The notes: generated by a model not told the origin, from the letters alone. A DNA stretch of 64,000 bases from Pomphorhynchus laevis (GCA_012934845.2 WNNJ02003849.1:1-64000); one strand, 5' to 3'; shown: positions 1-11,624, counted from the stretch's first letter. Made by a program: numbers and translations.

Positions 1-714
1 AGCGATAGTAACTGAAGAAGGCATCAGCCGAAACTAGTGTTTAAAAAATCTATCTTTATCTTTGTTGTTTCAATAGTTTAACTGATTGAACAATTATATT
101 ATTTAATTATTCATTTAAATAATGACAACGATTGTTAACGAATTATTAGCACTCACTTACTTGTTTTTTACACGGATTTTGTATCACACATTTGAATTTT
201 ATAACGATGAACTTAATCATCTCCTTAATGCATTTAAATGTAAGCAGAGAATACAAATTCGTTAATACTCTTTAACGAAATTTACAACGGAGGTAAATTT
301 CTCAATGTTCAAGAAACCTTGTCATTTTCAGAATTCACAAAGTAATTTTCTATATTAAAGTAGGAAATTTTTACATTTTGAATATGAACTAAGTGTTTGC
401 CGAAAATTCTATAAATTCGTATTATTTGCTTAAATTATGTTTCTTAACAGATTTCATGAGCTCTTAAATATAAAGATAAGTATTCAGTCAAGATATTGGA
501 TTCTTCACTCTTTTTGTAGTCCGTAGTAAGATATTATTTTCGTGATTGCAATATAATTTTTTAGGACAAATAATGAGTCATCATTAAGTCATCATTATGA
601 CTCTATGATGCGTTCGCAATGTTTAAATTGCTTAGATTGGAGTCGCTGCAATGTTCAAAATAACAATTAAATAGAACAATTTCTTGACAAGAAAAAATAA
701 TATTACACATGATT
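1..714. other. AT-rich sequence, nothing recognised
   Basis: I see no open frame of note, no tandem repeat and no match to the repeat families found elsewhere in the window. Confidence 0.5.
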
Positions 715-1200
715 TTTCCTGGTCGTGGAGGCCCTGCACGAACCAAACTACTTCAGACATTGTGATCCTGGGATATAGACCAGAGTTCTCTTTCAGATAG
801 CCCTAGGCGGTCTTCGGCCAGTATCGATATTTGATCTCTCCACCTATATCGAGATCTACCTCGAGTTCTCTTTCGAGAGAGTCCAGCTTAGAATACCCTC
901 CGAGTAAAGAGATCCCTAGACATCATCAGAACGTGTTCTAGCTACCTCAACTGACTTTGGTGTGGAAACGCAGCAACTTTACTCAGTCCATCCCAGATGC
1001 CCTAATTCCTAATCTTATTTTTTAGGCTAAGACCGGCCACACCGCGAAAGAACCTTATTTCGGTCGCATGTATCCTAGATCTTATCCTTTTGGTCATAAC
1101 CAAAGCTCACGATTATAGGTTAAGATAGAAACTAAGATCGCCCGGTAAACCGAGAGCTTTGCCCAAAGACCCAACTCCAGCTTCACCACGACATACATGT
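715..1200 (-). pseudogene. LINE remnant: C-terminal region after the reverse transcriptase
   Basis: This GC-richer patch, read on the minus strand, gives broken frames with motifs typical of the region after the RT domain of many animal LINEs. They appear in order as AKLSVYRAILVSILTYNRELW (about 1190-1100), then SQLRWLEHVLMM, then RTRGRSRYRWRDQI and DRLGLSERELW, and near 730 PPRPGK. The usual family pattern is YRSI-VPTLTYGHELW, then LRWFGH, then RPRGRPRTRWRDQ, then LPPRPG. Stops and frame changes interrupt it. No RT core or endonuclease is visible, so it is a short, old 3' piece. The clade cannot be assigned by eye. Confidence 0.6.
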
Positions 1201-1690
1201 ACAAAGAACGCATTGATGCGTTAGCTAAATAGATTTATTAGCTTAACAGATCTTAATTACTTAAGCAAATAATTCATTTAAAATATTAGCAATTTAATCT
1301 TTGACAGGAAGATCTTGCTTTTAAATTGCACGTTCTGTGTTGATCTATTATTAAGTAAAACATTAATCCAGATGCAAACATAATTAAAATCAGAGTGATT
1401 AAAAAGGAATTACATTAAGTATCTTTCAAATAATTGTAGTCTTTATATCCTGTGTGTATCTTCAATATGCCTTGTTTGTAATTTATGCTCGAAAAATAAT
1501 TTTAATTAGTGACAAATGCTATACTAGTCGTTTATCAAATTCTACGCAATATTCGATAAGTAATGAAAAACTGTTTCAATACAAAGGGCAGTCAAGAAAA
1601 ACGTTAAAAATTCATTACTTGATGTTATTCCTGAAAACATTGTTTTCTTAAAATAACTTAGAAAAACCATTAATTTATTCAAATGTAATA
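1201..1690. other. AT-rich sequence, nothing recognised
   Basis: A 65-codon open frame at 1454-1651 has no recognisable motif and the composition of its surroundings, so I do not call it a gene. Confidence 0.4.
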
Positions 1691-2240
1691 TACCATTCTT
1701 TTTAAATACGACAAGATAAAGGAGTTTACGTATTTTATATTATTTATAAATTAAAAATAATGATAAGTAAAAATAAAATAATTAAAAAATTATAAATAAT
1801 TATAAATAATTTTATAATTTTAAATTAGATTTCATGAAATTTATATCAACTTAAAATTTTAAATTGAAATTTAAAATAAAAATCAATTTTTATTAATGGA
1901 CTAATAAATAACAGACAATATGTAAGAATAAGAATCCGAGTCATCATTTGAGTCATCAATTATCGTACAAATACAATTTACGATAATATTACGATAATAT
2001 TACTATAGGATATTATATAAATTATATTTATAAAATTCAAATTTTAGATAAAAATCAATTTTTAGGAATTGAAATTAACAGCATACGATATATCCAAATA
2101 AGGATTAGAGGTCATCAGGAGGAACAGCTATGCTATGAGGTTTCGGCCTTTATTCCTCGACCAAACATACCATATACGCGCTTATGACGTATTTACTTTG
2201 ATAAAATTTTACTATCTCATATAGTAATACAATGTATATT
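1690..2240 (-). mobile_element. Two partial PLE 3' tails, minus strand
   Basis: The AT-rich tail, the TTATTTATTAGTC-type motif and part of the foldback module that follow the PLE reading frame at 35.6 kb are found here in reverse orientation, twice (about 1730-1990 and 2000-2215). The second copy keeps the words CTGATGACCTCTAAT and the GGCCGAAACC core seen in the other modules. They belong to the PLE fragments that continue to the right. Confidence 0.65.
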
Positions 2241-2690
2241 ATTTTTTATCCACAAATATGTTCGCTTAAAAGTTAAAATTTATTTTTAACAATATTTTGT
2301 TGATTTATATATTTAAATATGTTCTGTTTGATTTTATTTTTGTGGTAACTAGTTTAAAATATGCATCCATTCAATTATTTAAATGATTTTAAAGAAAGCC
2401 AATATCGTTACAAATTGTTGCAATTCTTAAAATTTTATTATTTAAAGTAATATATTTTACATTATACGGTATGCATGGATGCACATGCAAAAATATGTTT
2501 CTTGTAAATTTAAATATGTCATCTTTACGATATAAATTAAAAGTAGTTTTAATTGATGTTAATTTAATGTTCATACCAGGATTATACCTTCTTTATCATC
2601 AATATTGATTTTATTTGGAAAAGGGCTGCCTGGATAAATTTGTTCACTTATTGAATAGAAATTATTAGAGTTAAATATACGTATAATGAT
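2240..2690 (-). pseudogene. PLE reverse transcriptase, C-terminal fragment
   Basis: Minus-strand translation gives the C-terminal third of the Penelope-like RT that is best preserved at 34.7-35.6 kb: MNIKLTSIKTTFNLYRKDD, KFTRNIFLHVHPCIPYNVKY and ATICNDIGFL can be read (2389-2574 open). The RT core with the YIDD motif is missing. It is followed on the same strand by the family's foldback tail, as in other copies. It is a 5'-truncated, decayed copy. Confidence 0.75.
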
Positions 2691-2790
2691 GATCCATTAT
2701 TGATAAAGAATTATTGGAGCTGGATCAAAGAAAATATGAAATTTTTTGATATTTTGCTAATCTCTGTTTGCATGTTTAGAAAATTACAAT
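2690..2790. repeat. Half of a MITE-like foldback (GATCAAAG family)
   Basis: The stretch with TTATTGGAGCTGGATCAAAG followed by TTTTTGATATTTTGCTAA matches one arm of the inverted-repeat element at 6343-6632. Only one arm is clear here. Confidence 0.5.
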
Positions 2791-2839
2791 TTTTTAGATG
2801 TACATAAGTGTCTTATTATTAAATTTTATTAAATTATTA

Positions 2840-3340
2840 TGTGTTTACTTTCCACTTAAGTGTTTAAACTTATTTTTAATATTATAGTGTTGATTTATAT
2901 ATTTTACTATTTTATGTTTGATGATATTTTTATAGTAACCTACTTTAAAATATGCATCAATTAAATTATTTAAATGATTTTGAAGAAATCCAATGTCGTT
3001 ACATGTTATTGAAATTCTCAAAATTTCATTATTTAATGTAATATTTTAAGTATTAAATGGCATGCATGAATGCTCATGCAACAATGCTCATGGTATGCAT
3101 AAAGATGTTTTTTGTTAAATTTAAATATTTCATCTTTAAGATATAAATTAAAAGTAGTTTTTGTTAATTTTAATTTAATGTTCATATCTGGATATATACC
3201 TTCTTTATAATCAATATTAGTTTTATAAAGAAAAAGGCTACCAGGATAAATTTGTTCACTTATCGAATAAAAATTATTAGAATTAAATACACATATATCA
3301 TCAATGTATCGAAATATATATTTCATATATTTATATTGTT
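2840..3340 (-). pseudogene. PLE reverse transcriptase fragment
   Basis: On the minus strand 3033-3326 reads FRYIDDICVFNSNNFYS, EGIYPDMNIKLKLTKTTFNL and further PLE RT sequence. YIDD is the catalytic motif C of the RT palm. The C-terminal part continues towards 2860 in other frames. The copy starts at the YIDD region, so it is 5'-truncated like its neighbours. Four such fragments on the same strand lie between 2.2 and 4.6 kb. Confidence 0.8.
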
Positions 3341-3399
3341 TAGATTTAGTTTCTTTATTTTAAAAATAAAGATAAATAAAATGGAGAATAATAAATAAT

Positions 3400-3620
3400 A
3401 AATAATTGTATACGATGTTATATAAAAAATCAATTATTATAAATTGACTTATAATAAAAGAAACGATGTGAAGGAATAAGCATTAGACGTCATCAGTAGG
3501 AACTGCTGTGTTATCAGGTTTTGACACCTAAAAATGCAGCGAAGCCAAGTTCATGCTAATGACGTATTTCTTCTGATGAAATTCGATTATCAAGTATCTT
3601 ATTAAAATACAAAGTAAAGT
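3400..3620 (-). mobile_element. PLE foldback tail module
   Basis: Reverse orientation of the module after the PLE frame. On the minus strand it shows GAAATACGTCATTAGCATG, AAAACCTGATAACACAGCAG and CTGATGACGTCTAATGC. It lies directly beyond the PLE fragment ending near 3640. Confidence 0.7.
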
Positions 3621-3639
3621 ATATATTAAAAATATATTT

Positions 3640-4060
3640 AAATACAAAGTATTTCTTTTCGCTTAAGAGTTTAAATTTATTTTTAATATTATTGTGTCAA
3701 TTTATATATTTTATTATTTTCTGTTTTTTTATAGTAACCTAGTTTAAAATATGCCTATGTTCAATTATTTAAATGATTTTAAAGAAAGCCAATATCGTTA
3801 CAAATTGTCGCAATTCTTAAAATTTCATTATTTTATGTATTATATTGTATGACATGCATGAATGCTCATGCAAATATATGTGTCTTGTAAATTTAAATAT
3901 TTCATCTTTACGATATAAATTAATAGTAGTTTTACTTAATGTTAATTTAATGTTCATATCTTGATATATACCTTCTTTATCATCAATTTTAGTTTTATTA
4001 AGAATTGATCTATCTGGATAAATTTGGGATTATCCAGATATATTAGGGATTAGCTATCTA
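3640..4060 (-). pseudogene. PLE reverse transcriptase, C-terminal fragment
   Basis: Minus-strand frames read EGIYQDMNIKLTLSKTTINL and FKFTRHIYLHEHSC, matching the PLE RT after motif C. Truncated and interrupted. The right end near 4060 passes into unrelated AT-rich sequence. Confidence 0.7.
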
Positions 4061-4234
4061 TCAATTATGTCGTTTTACTACGTTGTTGTTAATGCAACCT
4101 GCCGCAAAAGTTGTTAGGTTAGAGAAACTAACTAATAGTTAGGTTGGATAAACTAACAAATTGTTTACTTGAAGAAACTAGTTAAATTGAACAAAGTACT
4201 TAATTTATTTCGTATCGACTAATAAATAACAGAT

Positions 4235-4690
4235 TCCATTCATAAAAATTTTCCGCTAATGATTTTAAATTTATTTTTAATATTATTGTGTTGATTTATA
4301 TATTTTACTATTTTCTGTTTGATGACATTTTTATAGTAACCTAGTATCAAATATGCATCGATTAAATTATTTAAATGATTTTGAATATCATTACATATTA
4401 TAGCATTTCTTAAAATTTCATTATTTAATGTATTATATTTTATATTATATGGTATGTATGAATGCGTATGCAACCATATTTTTCTCGTAAATTTAAATAT
4501 GTCATTTTTACGATATAAATTAATATTAGTTTTAGTTAATGTTAATTTAATGTTCATATCTAAATATATACCTTCACGTTATTATTTGCCACTTCAAAGT
4601 AAAGTCAATTTTCATGAATTGACTAAGAATTAAGTATAAGCATCAGAATAAGCTTAGAAGTCATCAGAAGGAACTCTAATGTATCATTCT
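4235..4690 (-). pseudogene. PLE C-terminal fragment with degraded tail
   Basis: Minus-strand ORF 4240-4557 gives MNIKLTLTKTNINLYRKND, then LNNLIDAYLILGYYKN and IKNKFKIISGKFL, the end of the PLE protein. A degraded foldback tail in the same sense (about 4600-4690) lies on the far side of the fragment, so the piece is probably rearranged rather than a simple copy. Confidence 0.7.
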
Positions 4691-4758
4691 TTGCTAATAA
4701 ATATAATCTTTTAATATAAGAAATAAACTGAGATTAGAGAACACATAGAATACTGTAT

Positions 4759-4764
4759 TTTATT
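4759..4764 (-). promoter_or_regulatory. Candidate polyadenylation signal AATAAA for the LIM gene
   Basis: AATAAA on the minus strand, about 75 bp after the LIM stop codon. Position and strand fit a 3' end signal, but the region is AT-rich and chance copies are common. Confidence 0.4.
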
Positions 4765-4838
4765 TAATTCTTGCTTGCATTATCAATAATAAAATGAATA
4801 ATCAAAGACTTAATTGCATGCATCTAAACAGTGTGAAG

Positions 4839-5198
4839 TTATTCGTCTATAGGCTCATCGGCTGAAAGGTTTTGCGACCCACCAGGGACATAATCATGTG
4901 GGCGATTGGTCATTGTTGTTTCTTTGTTGCCTAGATGTTCGCCTGCATCCATACCCAGCACACCAGCTCCCACTCCAAATCCGTATCCCTTAGGACCGTA
5001 TTTTCGTCCATAGCAGTGTTTACAGAAAATATTGTTTTCAAATACAGCTAGCGTGGTTGATTCGAGCGATCGTTTGCATAGTCCGCATTTATAACATGTC
5101 TTGTGCCATTTCCTGCCGGCCACATTCATTTCCTCAGCAAAAAATACTGGTTTATCGCATCTCGGGCAGTGCTCAGATTCAGTCATTTCGAAAGGCAT
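4839..5198 (-). CDS. Single-LIM-domain protein, CSRP/Mlp60A-like
   Basis: An intact 119-residue frame. Residues 11-62 form one LIM zinc-binding domain with the exact C-x2-C-x17-H-x2-C-x2-C-x2-C-x17-C-x2-C spacing (C11, C14, H32, C35, C38, C41, C59, C62). The run KYGPKGYGFG follows at 66-75; this glycine-rich segment is the hallmark of cysteine-rich/muscle LIM proteins, whose LIM domains bind actin-associated partners such as alpha-actinin and zyxin in muscle Z-discs. Drosophila Mlp60A also has a single-LIM form of about 92 residues; here the tail after the glycine-rich segment is longer and ends acidic. Met1 was chosen because it opens the frame; Met5 is possible. The whole frame lies in one exon, so this is either a compact host gene, a single-exon isoform or a young retrocopy. 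A host gene is favoured because the frame is undamaged and has a downstream AATAAA. Confidence 0.88.
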   Translation of the reverse strand: MPFEMTESEHCPRCDKPVFFAEEMNVAGRKWHKTCYKCGLCKRSLESTTLAVFENNIFCKHCYGRKYGPKGYGFGVGAGVLGMDAGEHLGNKETTMTNRPHDYVPGGSQNLSADEPIDE

Positions 5199-5286
5199 TT
5201 AGATTCAATATCTCCTATTCTTACAATTTTCTATCCGTTCCTTCTTCGTTCCTTAAATTTATACTTATTACCAGATCGTTGAATTA

Positions 5287-5484
5287 TTATATTCTCTTCT
5301 GAGTTATTCGAGATCTTGTTTTTTTGATCAGATATTCTGCAGCCGTTATAATATTAAATAAAGGATATTTACTAGCTAATGCTTGTGTTAACGGTGTGCT
5401 ACTGTTGCGATTTGTGAAAATATTTCCGATCATAATATGTCTCAATAGATTTCTCCGCTGTATTTCCTTCTGCTCAGCTGACAT
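5287..5484 (-). CDS. Small hypothetical ORF upstream of the LIM gene
   Basis: A 65-residue frame beginning MSAEQKEIQRRNLLRHIM and ending SRITQKRI, on the same strand as the LIM gene and ending 88 bp before its start. Composition is more balanced than the surrounding AT-rich DNA and the predicted protein is basic and helix-prone, which makes it look more like real coding sequence than most frames of this size here. I recognise no domain. It could be a separate small gene, an upstream exon of a longer LIM transcript, or the first cistron of a two-cistron message. None of these can be decided from sequence alone. Confidence 0.35.
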   Translation of the reverse strand: MSAEQKEIQRRNLLRHIMIGNIFTNRNSSTPLTQALASKYPLFNIITAAEYLIKKTRSRITQKRI

Positions 5485-6230
5485 TTAATCTATTCTTCTT
5501 TCCTATTTTTCAGTCGTTTTTACAATATCCTGCTAATTTTGATTACTTCATTCTGTTGTTTATCTATCTTCCAATGCTATTCTTTTATTAGTCTTTGATT
5601 TTTAACCTTTGTGTATTGACGTGGAAGTACAGGAGATTATTCTTGCCAGTTGAATGTATCTGAAGCAAAATACTACTGTTCCACAATGCTTATTTTGTTT
5701 CGCTTTGCCATTATATGCTGCAAATAGATATTATTTTTCTCATTTTTATATATTTAAAGTAACTTACACAATATAAAATGCATTTTTTTCGCTTTGCGGG
5801 GTTTGAAGAACTGCATTTTACAATGATTTAACTGAACACATTGTAATGCTTCATAGCCTTTTAATCTACTAGTTGCTAGTCGTTATACATAATACCAATA
5901 GCCAACACATTGATTAATAATTGATTCTGTTAATAATTGATAAATTTGATTAATTTACACAACAACAAATGCAACAGTTTTTAAATGAAAACATTTTATT
6001 TTCTGAAATTTAAAAAGATCATTTGTGATCTTTTGTAATGTCTATTATTCTGCTAATATACGAAATTAAAAAATAATAAATTACATCAGTTAATTGAAAC
6101 ATTACATAGGGTGTCTAGCAGTTATAAGATCAAGAAGTTTGTGCCTGATGGTGATGTTCTTCTTAAATCGCACGGTTCAGAAGTCTGAGATTCAAAGAAA
6201 CATGAATATATTTAACATATTTAATTTACA
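5485..6230. other. Intergenic AT-rich sequence
   Basis: Presumed upstream region of the LIM locus. No convincing promoter motif, exon or repeat was recognised. Confidence 0.4.
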
Positions 6231-6235
6231 ATATA

Positions 6236-6640
6236 TATGGATCAAAGTAAAGAAGAAATTATTTTTGATATTTTCGCTAACTTCTGTTAGCATCTTCAAA
6301 AAAAAACACTTTTAAATAGTTGATACTGATCCATTATTGATAAATAATTATTGGAGCTGGATCAAAGGAAAGACGTAATTATTTTTGATATTTCGCTAAC
6401 TTCTGTTAGCATCTATAGAAAATCACGTTTTTTCAAAATGTCATGCTTATATAAAAAAGTTCAAAACGATCGCTGCAATTTGCTTTGGGCAGGTGCTGCT
6501 GTTATTAGCGATAACCTGTTGTTTTCTGAAGATGCTAACAAAATTTAATTAATTTTCTGAAGATGCTAACAGAAGTTAGCGAAATATCAAAAATAATTTC
6601 TTCTTTCCTTTGATCCAGCCCCAATAATTATTAGTTGAAT
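6236..6640. repeat. MITE-like foldback with about 75-bp inverted termini
   Basis: The left arm (about 6343-6419) reads ATTGGAGCTGGATCAAAGG, then TTTTTGATATTTCGCTAAC, TTCTGTTAGCATC. The right arm (about 6552-6632) is its near-perfect reverse complement, ending GATCCAGCCCCAATAATTAT. Each arm holds a small inner palindrome (GCTAAC-TTCT-GTTAGC). A further partial arm lies just before, at 6236-6310. There is no coding capacity inside, so this is a non-autonomous foldback or MITE, superfamily unknown. Confidence 0.7.
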
Positions 6641-7545
6641 GTATAATGTACCTATAATTATACGTTGAAAATTAATAACAAATGAAGAATTATAAATTAA
6701 ATATTAATTTTATACAAATTAATATTCGTAAATAAAAATAAAAACTAATTTAAATCAAAATTTGAAAGATTATTTTTGTTCTTAATCTATAATTTCTTAT
6801 AACTTTTACAGTGTTTGATAGTTTTAATTTTAGTATCTTATAACCTATTATCCTTTGTACAATATACAAAAGAATACAATAACACATACCTACTGATTAA
6901 AACAATCAAAAAATATTTCTTTTTGTCTTGGTTTATGAACGAATTAAATTTCTTTAATTCCTAAAGGTCTGAACTACATTTTAAATTCACAATTAGAATG
7001 CTCAAAACTACTAATTGCTATTGCAGCTACTAATTTGTCATGAACTTAAATTAAGTTTTCTACTTGCAAAGTAGCATAGTTTTCAATATTTAGGTATTTT
7101 TGATTTTTGCGAATAATCAAAAAGTCGTATCGATAGAATACCTCTATCATGACAAACTGGTTTTACAACTTTACAATGATTACGTCAGAAAGTTTGTATG
7201 TATCAATTTATCTCAGGTGTTGTCATTGAGCTTATCTATATAATTCATTGTAAGGTTTTCCCAAATATTGAACAAGCTCATGACTTTATCAAATCGACGA
7301 CAAATTACGGCTTCAGCACAGCATGCAATCTTACCTATAAAGGTAAATCGTTTATAACGTAAATGCAACATGCTTCAATTTTAAGAAACAATAAGTTTAA
7401 TAAGAGTCGTTATACCAAGGGGTAAAACGACTCTTAGGGGTAACCTGAAAGAACTGCAACGTTATTACTATTACTCAAACTACATACGCGAGACTAAATA
7501 CATACAAATGATTCATTCCTAAGATTGAATTATTAATTCATTATT
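6641..7545. other. AT-rich sequence, nothing recognised
   Basis: No open frame with recognisable content. A short mixed-composition stretch (7150-7440) has no match to the repeats of this window. Confidence 0.4.
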
Positions 7546-7589
7546 CTAGCACAAAAAGTTTAGTATTTACTACTTAGAGTTTTAAATTA

Positions 7590-8154
7590 TTTTTTTTATT
7601 TTTTTCAAGATTTATATATTTTACAATTTATCGTTTGGATTTTTATAATACCCTAATATAAAAATAAAAATATTTAAATGATTTAGAAGAAAGCCAATAT
7701 CAAATTGGCTTAAATTTTAAGCCAATTCTTAAAATTTCATTATTTAATGTAATATTTTTAGTATTAAATGGCATGCATGAATGCTCATGCAAATATGTCT
7801 TGTAAATTTAAATATGTAATCTTTACGATATAAATTAAAAGCAGTTTTAGTTAATGTTAATTTAATGTTCATATCTAGATATTTACCTTCTTTATTATCA
7901 ATATTAGTTTTGTAAAGAATAAGGCTGCCAGAATAAATTTGTCTACTAATTGAATAAAAATTATTAGAATTAGATATACATATATCATCAATGTATCGAA
8001 ACATATATTTCATATATTTATATAGTTTAGATCTAGTTTTTACACAGTTATGAACAAATTCATATTCTATAAAGCTTAAAAATACGTAAGTTATAATTGG
8101 GCTACATTTACCTCCCATTAGAACACATTTTATTTGTCTAACTATAGATGTCAA
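7590..8154 (-). pseudogene. PLE reverse transcriptase fragment with motifs B and C
   Basis: Minus-strand frame 7744-8154 reads VLMGGKCSPIITYVFLSFIE (motif B region, GVPM-GN-SP in the best copy), then MFRYIDDICISNSNNFYS (motif C) and GKYLDMNIKLTLTKTAFNLY. The C-terminus continues decayed to about 7590. The order and spacing match the copy at 34.9-35.6 kb. The 5' half of the RT is absent. Confidence 0.8.
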
Positions 8155-8159
8155 TACTT

Positions 8160-9520
8160 CTAAAGTATGGGCATACTTTTTACTTTATATAAAGTATAAA
8201 ATATTACATACTTTTTATAGCCATCTATTTCTTTATATTAGTTAATGATGATGGTTTTATAGACATGATATTAAAAACGTTTCCTTTATTATTACAAACT
8301 TTTAACACAGTGAATAATTGTGAATGGTTTATTGATGTCAAGCTACTTCTAGATGTGTTACAAAGTAACACATCTTTTGATACATCAAAGGATTAATGAA
8401 AACATTTGAAAATTCATTATTAAAATTTAATGTTCCGTTTGTCGATTTGTTCTATAATTGTATTAACGAGAATTATATATTTCAATTTAAACAAATAATA
8501 TTATTGTATTCAAGAAGAATAAATACTTGTAAAGCTGTATTTTATTGTAGAATGCAACTCTTGAATCATTTTTTACACAATTTATTGATAATTACTAAAA
8601 CATTACGAGTATTTATTGATAAAAACTTTTAAATTTATACTAAAATATACAAAATATATTATGAAATATCTATTTTAATATTGAAACTATATTAAAATTA
8701 GTGTATATTTTTCAAAACTATTTATACATTCTGAAAACATTAAAAGTATTATTTAACTATAATTTATGGTATAAAATAACAACAAAAATGAGATTGCTAC
8801 CACGAATTTTTGATCGCAATCAAATAGTACACTAGCAAGGCCAAATTCTTCAGTGTTACAAATTAGTTTATCTAATTAACTAATTTTTAGATTTATGCTA
8901 ATTATATTACTGTTATAATGTAATAACGTGTAATACTGAGATGAATTACACTCATGTAGTGGAATATTGTACATTTAAAAAATATTTAACAAACAAATAT
9001 TATATTATTATAGAATAATACTGTTTATTATATTACTTCATTATACTGATATTACTAGTGGAATATTGTATTATTGTACATTATTAAAAATATTTAATAA
9101 ACAACTATTATATTAAGAATTTTAACAACTTTATTTAAAACATTAAAATTATATTAAACTATATGAAATGATTACCGAGGTTTTAAATTATTTTGTTTAC
9201 ATATTTACATAAATTAAATCAATTTATTAGATTTTTGATGATGAATGCTACCGCTTTTAACGCCGTTGTTCAACTCTTAAATATTGTGACAATGTGTTGA
9301 GATTTACTCTTCTAAATGCGAACTTTTGATAATAGATTTTCACTATTAATCGAAGGTAATACAGTGTTTATATAACTTTTCTGAATAATGGAACTTGCAA
9401 GAATCTTATTCACCCTTGAATATTTCGAATACATTATCCTTTAATACTATGCTAGTTATAATTTATTATTTTAAATATATTTAATATTATACATTTAATT
9501 AAAGAGAGAAATTTATTTTG
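8160..9520. other. AT-rich sequence, nothing recognised
   Basis: A 78-codon frame (8396-8632) lacks any motif. Two similar short stretches with TAGTGGAATATTGTA near 8957 and 9056 suggest a small direct duplication. Confidence 0.35.
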
Positions 9521-9617
9521 TGTGACAAATGCGTGCCGAAGCGCGCTTACTAGCCTACTGAGAATAATAAAAATTTTCAAACTGATAAAGAAAAATAATC
9601 ACGCAGGAGAATTCAGT

Positions 9618-9888
9618 GTGCTCGTTCAGTCCGTTCGTTCAGTCCGTTTAGTTCGTTCGTTCAGTCAGTTGTTCAGTCCGTGCGTTCGGTCCGTTCGTTC
9701 AGTCCGTTTAGTTAGTTCGTTCAGTCATTTGTTCAGTCCGTTCTTTCAGTTCGTTCAGTCATTTGTTCAGTCCGTTCTTTCAGTTCGTTCAGTCATTTGT
9801 TCAGTCCGTTCGTTCAGTTCGTTCAGTCATTTGTTCAGTCCGTTCGTTCAATCTGTTCCTTCAGTCTGTTTGTTCATTCCGTTCTGTT
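9618..9888. repeat. Minisatellite of TTCAGTCCGTTCGTTCAG-type units
   Basis: Imperfect tandem units built from GTTCGTTCAGTCCG and GTTCAGTCATTTGTTCAG alternate over about 270 bp. Adjacent blocks are almost identical (for example the repeated CATTTGTTCAGTCCGTTC), showing recent slippage. The open frame across it is a by-product of the repeat. Confidence 0.9.
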
Positions 9889-9889
9889 T

Positions 9890-10655
9890 AATTGATATAT
9901 TTTTCTTGTTTATACTCCCTTCTTCCTTACTCAACACGGGCTTGGGATTGGCCATGGCGGATTTAATTTTATTAAATCCGCCAATAATATAATTAAATTT
10001 AATTATATGATACTGATATATTAGAGTATCGATAGTTATCTATAGACAAAATAATTTCTATCAAATTACATTTTTCTCAATTCAGAATAGCTCATAAAAA
10101 TAATTAAATTTACACTTCAGGTAATTTAGACACTTATGGATTAATTGTATTAAAAATGGATAAGATGGCTTTCATTCTTTGGGCTAATAATCGACTATTA
10201 ATCGTTAAAGGTAAACGTATATTTTGCTTTAGCATCATTGTGCTTCTAACATATGGATTGTAATGTGATATATTTTCCTAATAAAACAGATTTTAGTTAA
10301 ACAATCTTACTCAAATAATACTGTATTTACTATATAAGTAGAATATAAATATTGAAAAAATAAGTACGGCCGTGTATATTTACACAACTTTAGAATTTAA
10401 TTTTACTATTTACAAATTTTATTGTATTTTACTGATGTTCTTATTGGAAGTCTGCGAATGATGAACTATTTTTTACTTAGATTAATTAAAATTAGTCTTT
10501 TTTACATGAATTTTGCATTTGTATTTTAAAAAGTAGAAATACTAATTTTTGTTTTTATTAATTTTATTTTTACAATTATAAAAAAATAATATTTTATATA
10601 AATATAAAAATGATAAAAACAATAAATATTGCTTATTGATATTGCATATAGCAGT
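9890..10655. other. AT-rich sequence, nothing recognised
   Basis: The short arms GCCATGGCGGATTTAATTTT and ATTAAATCCGCC near 9951-9982 form a local inverted repeat. Otherwise nothing is recognisable. Confidence 0.35.
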
Positions 10656-10659
10656 TTGG

Positions 10660-11130
10660 AATATTGAAACGTAGAGTGTTCTTTTTGGGATGCATGCGTC
10701 TACAACTCCCTTGCGCTGTCATAAGTCTCTGGTCCGGATGTGGGATTTGAATATCATCAATCCTGGAAACGAGCAGTACGCAAAACGGGTGTCAAGAAAT
10801 GAAAGAGTATATTTATGTCTATTGTGATGACATCCGGCGGAGGCATCGGGCCAGATGCTAAAAAATAATATAATTAACGCGAGAAAGAGGTTGTCGAGAT
10901 GTAATACAGACTATTCCAAGTGTATAAATCCTCTTAGAGCAAAGCTGTCGATAGTAGTGGCAAACGCCGCATTGATTTGTCTATGAAGACCAATCCGCGG
11001 ATCGCAATCAACATATCATCGACCCAGAAATATCAACGTGTACATTAGTCAGTATCAATTTGAACCCGGACGAGCACAAGGACGTTCACCAAGTGGAGAC
11101 ACTAATGTGAACCGGTGACGGGGATTTTAC
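10660..11130. other. GC-richer island of unknown origin
   Basis: About 470 bp of clearly higher GC between AT-rich flanks. Both strands give only short frames with no motif I can name. The sharp change in composition suggests an old transposon body or a degraded coding sequence rather than ordinary intergenic DNA. Confidence 0.4.
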
Positions 11131-11624
11131 TGACTGAAATACAAAATTTATGATTACAATTTTAGACATATTTGAGGGAGCCTTTATAATTGTAAAATTA
11201 TTATTAAAAAATAAAAAATTATTAATATTTAAAAAAAGCAGTTGATCAAATAAGAATGAGTATTAAAATTTGTATTTTTATTATATTAATTATATTGTAC
11301 AATGTGAAACGAGTTAACCCTTAAATAGGTCCCACATTCCATTTTCAATTTCTCAATAACGTTGTTTCTAGTAGACCAAGAGCAAATTCGTTTGCTAACA
11401 AATCGCGAAAATTGTCATACTGAAAATTTATTATTGACATGTGGACTTTGTTTTTCCGGTAATATAATCTCTGTCATAAATACTAAAAGTATGCATTATT
11501 GATACGACAATTATTTTACTGCTAATTTTTAAGCAAGTTTGATTAATTTTATTTCTATTTGCTATAATATAGAAGTATGAATAATATCTAAATCAACAAG
11601 ATATCATTAAAAATAAATTCTAAC

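Noticed and set aside
9522-9992. 156-codon open frame
   Set aside because: It is the translation of the GTTCGTTCAG minisatellite; the text is a Ser/Val/Arg repeat with no domain.
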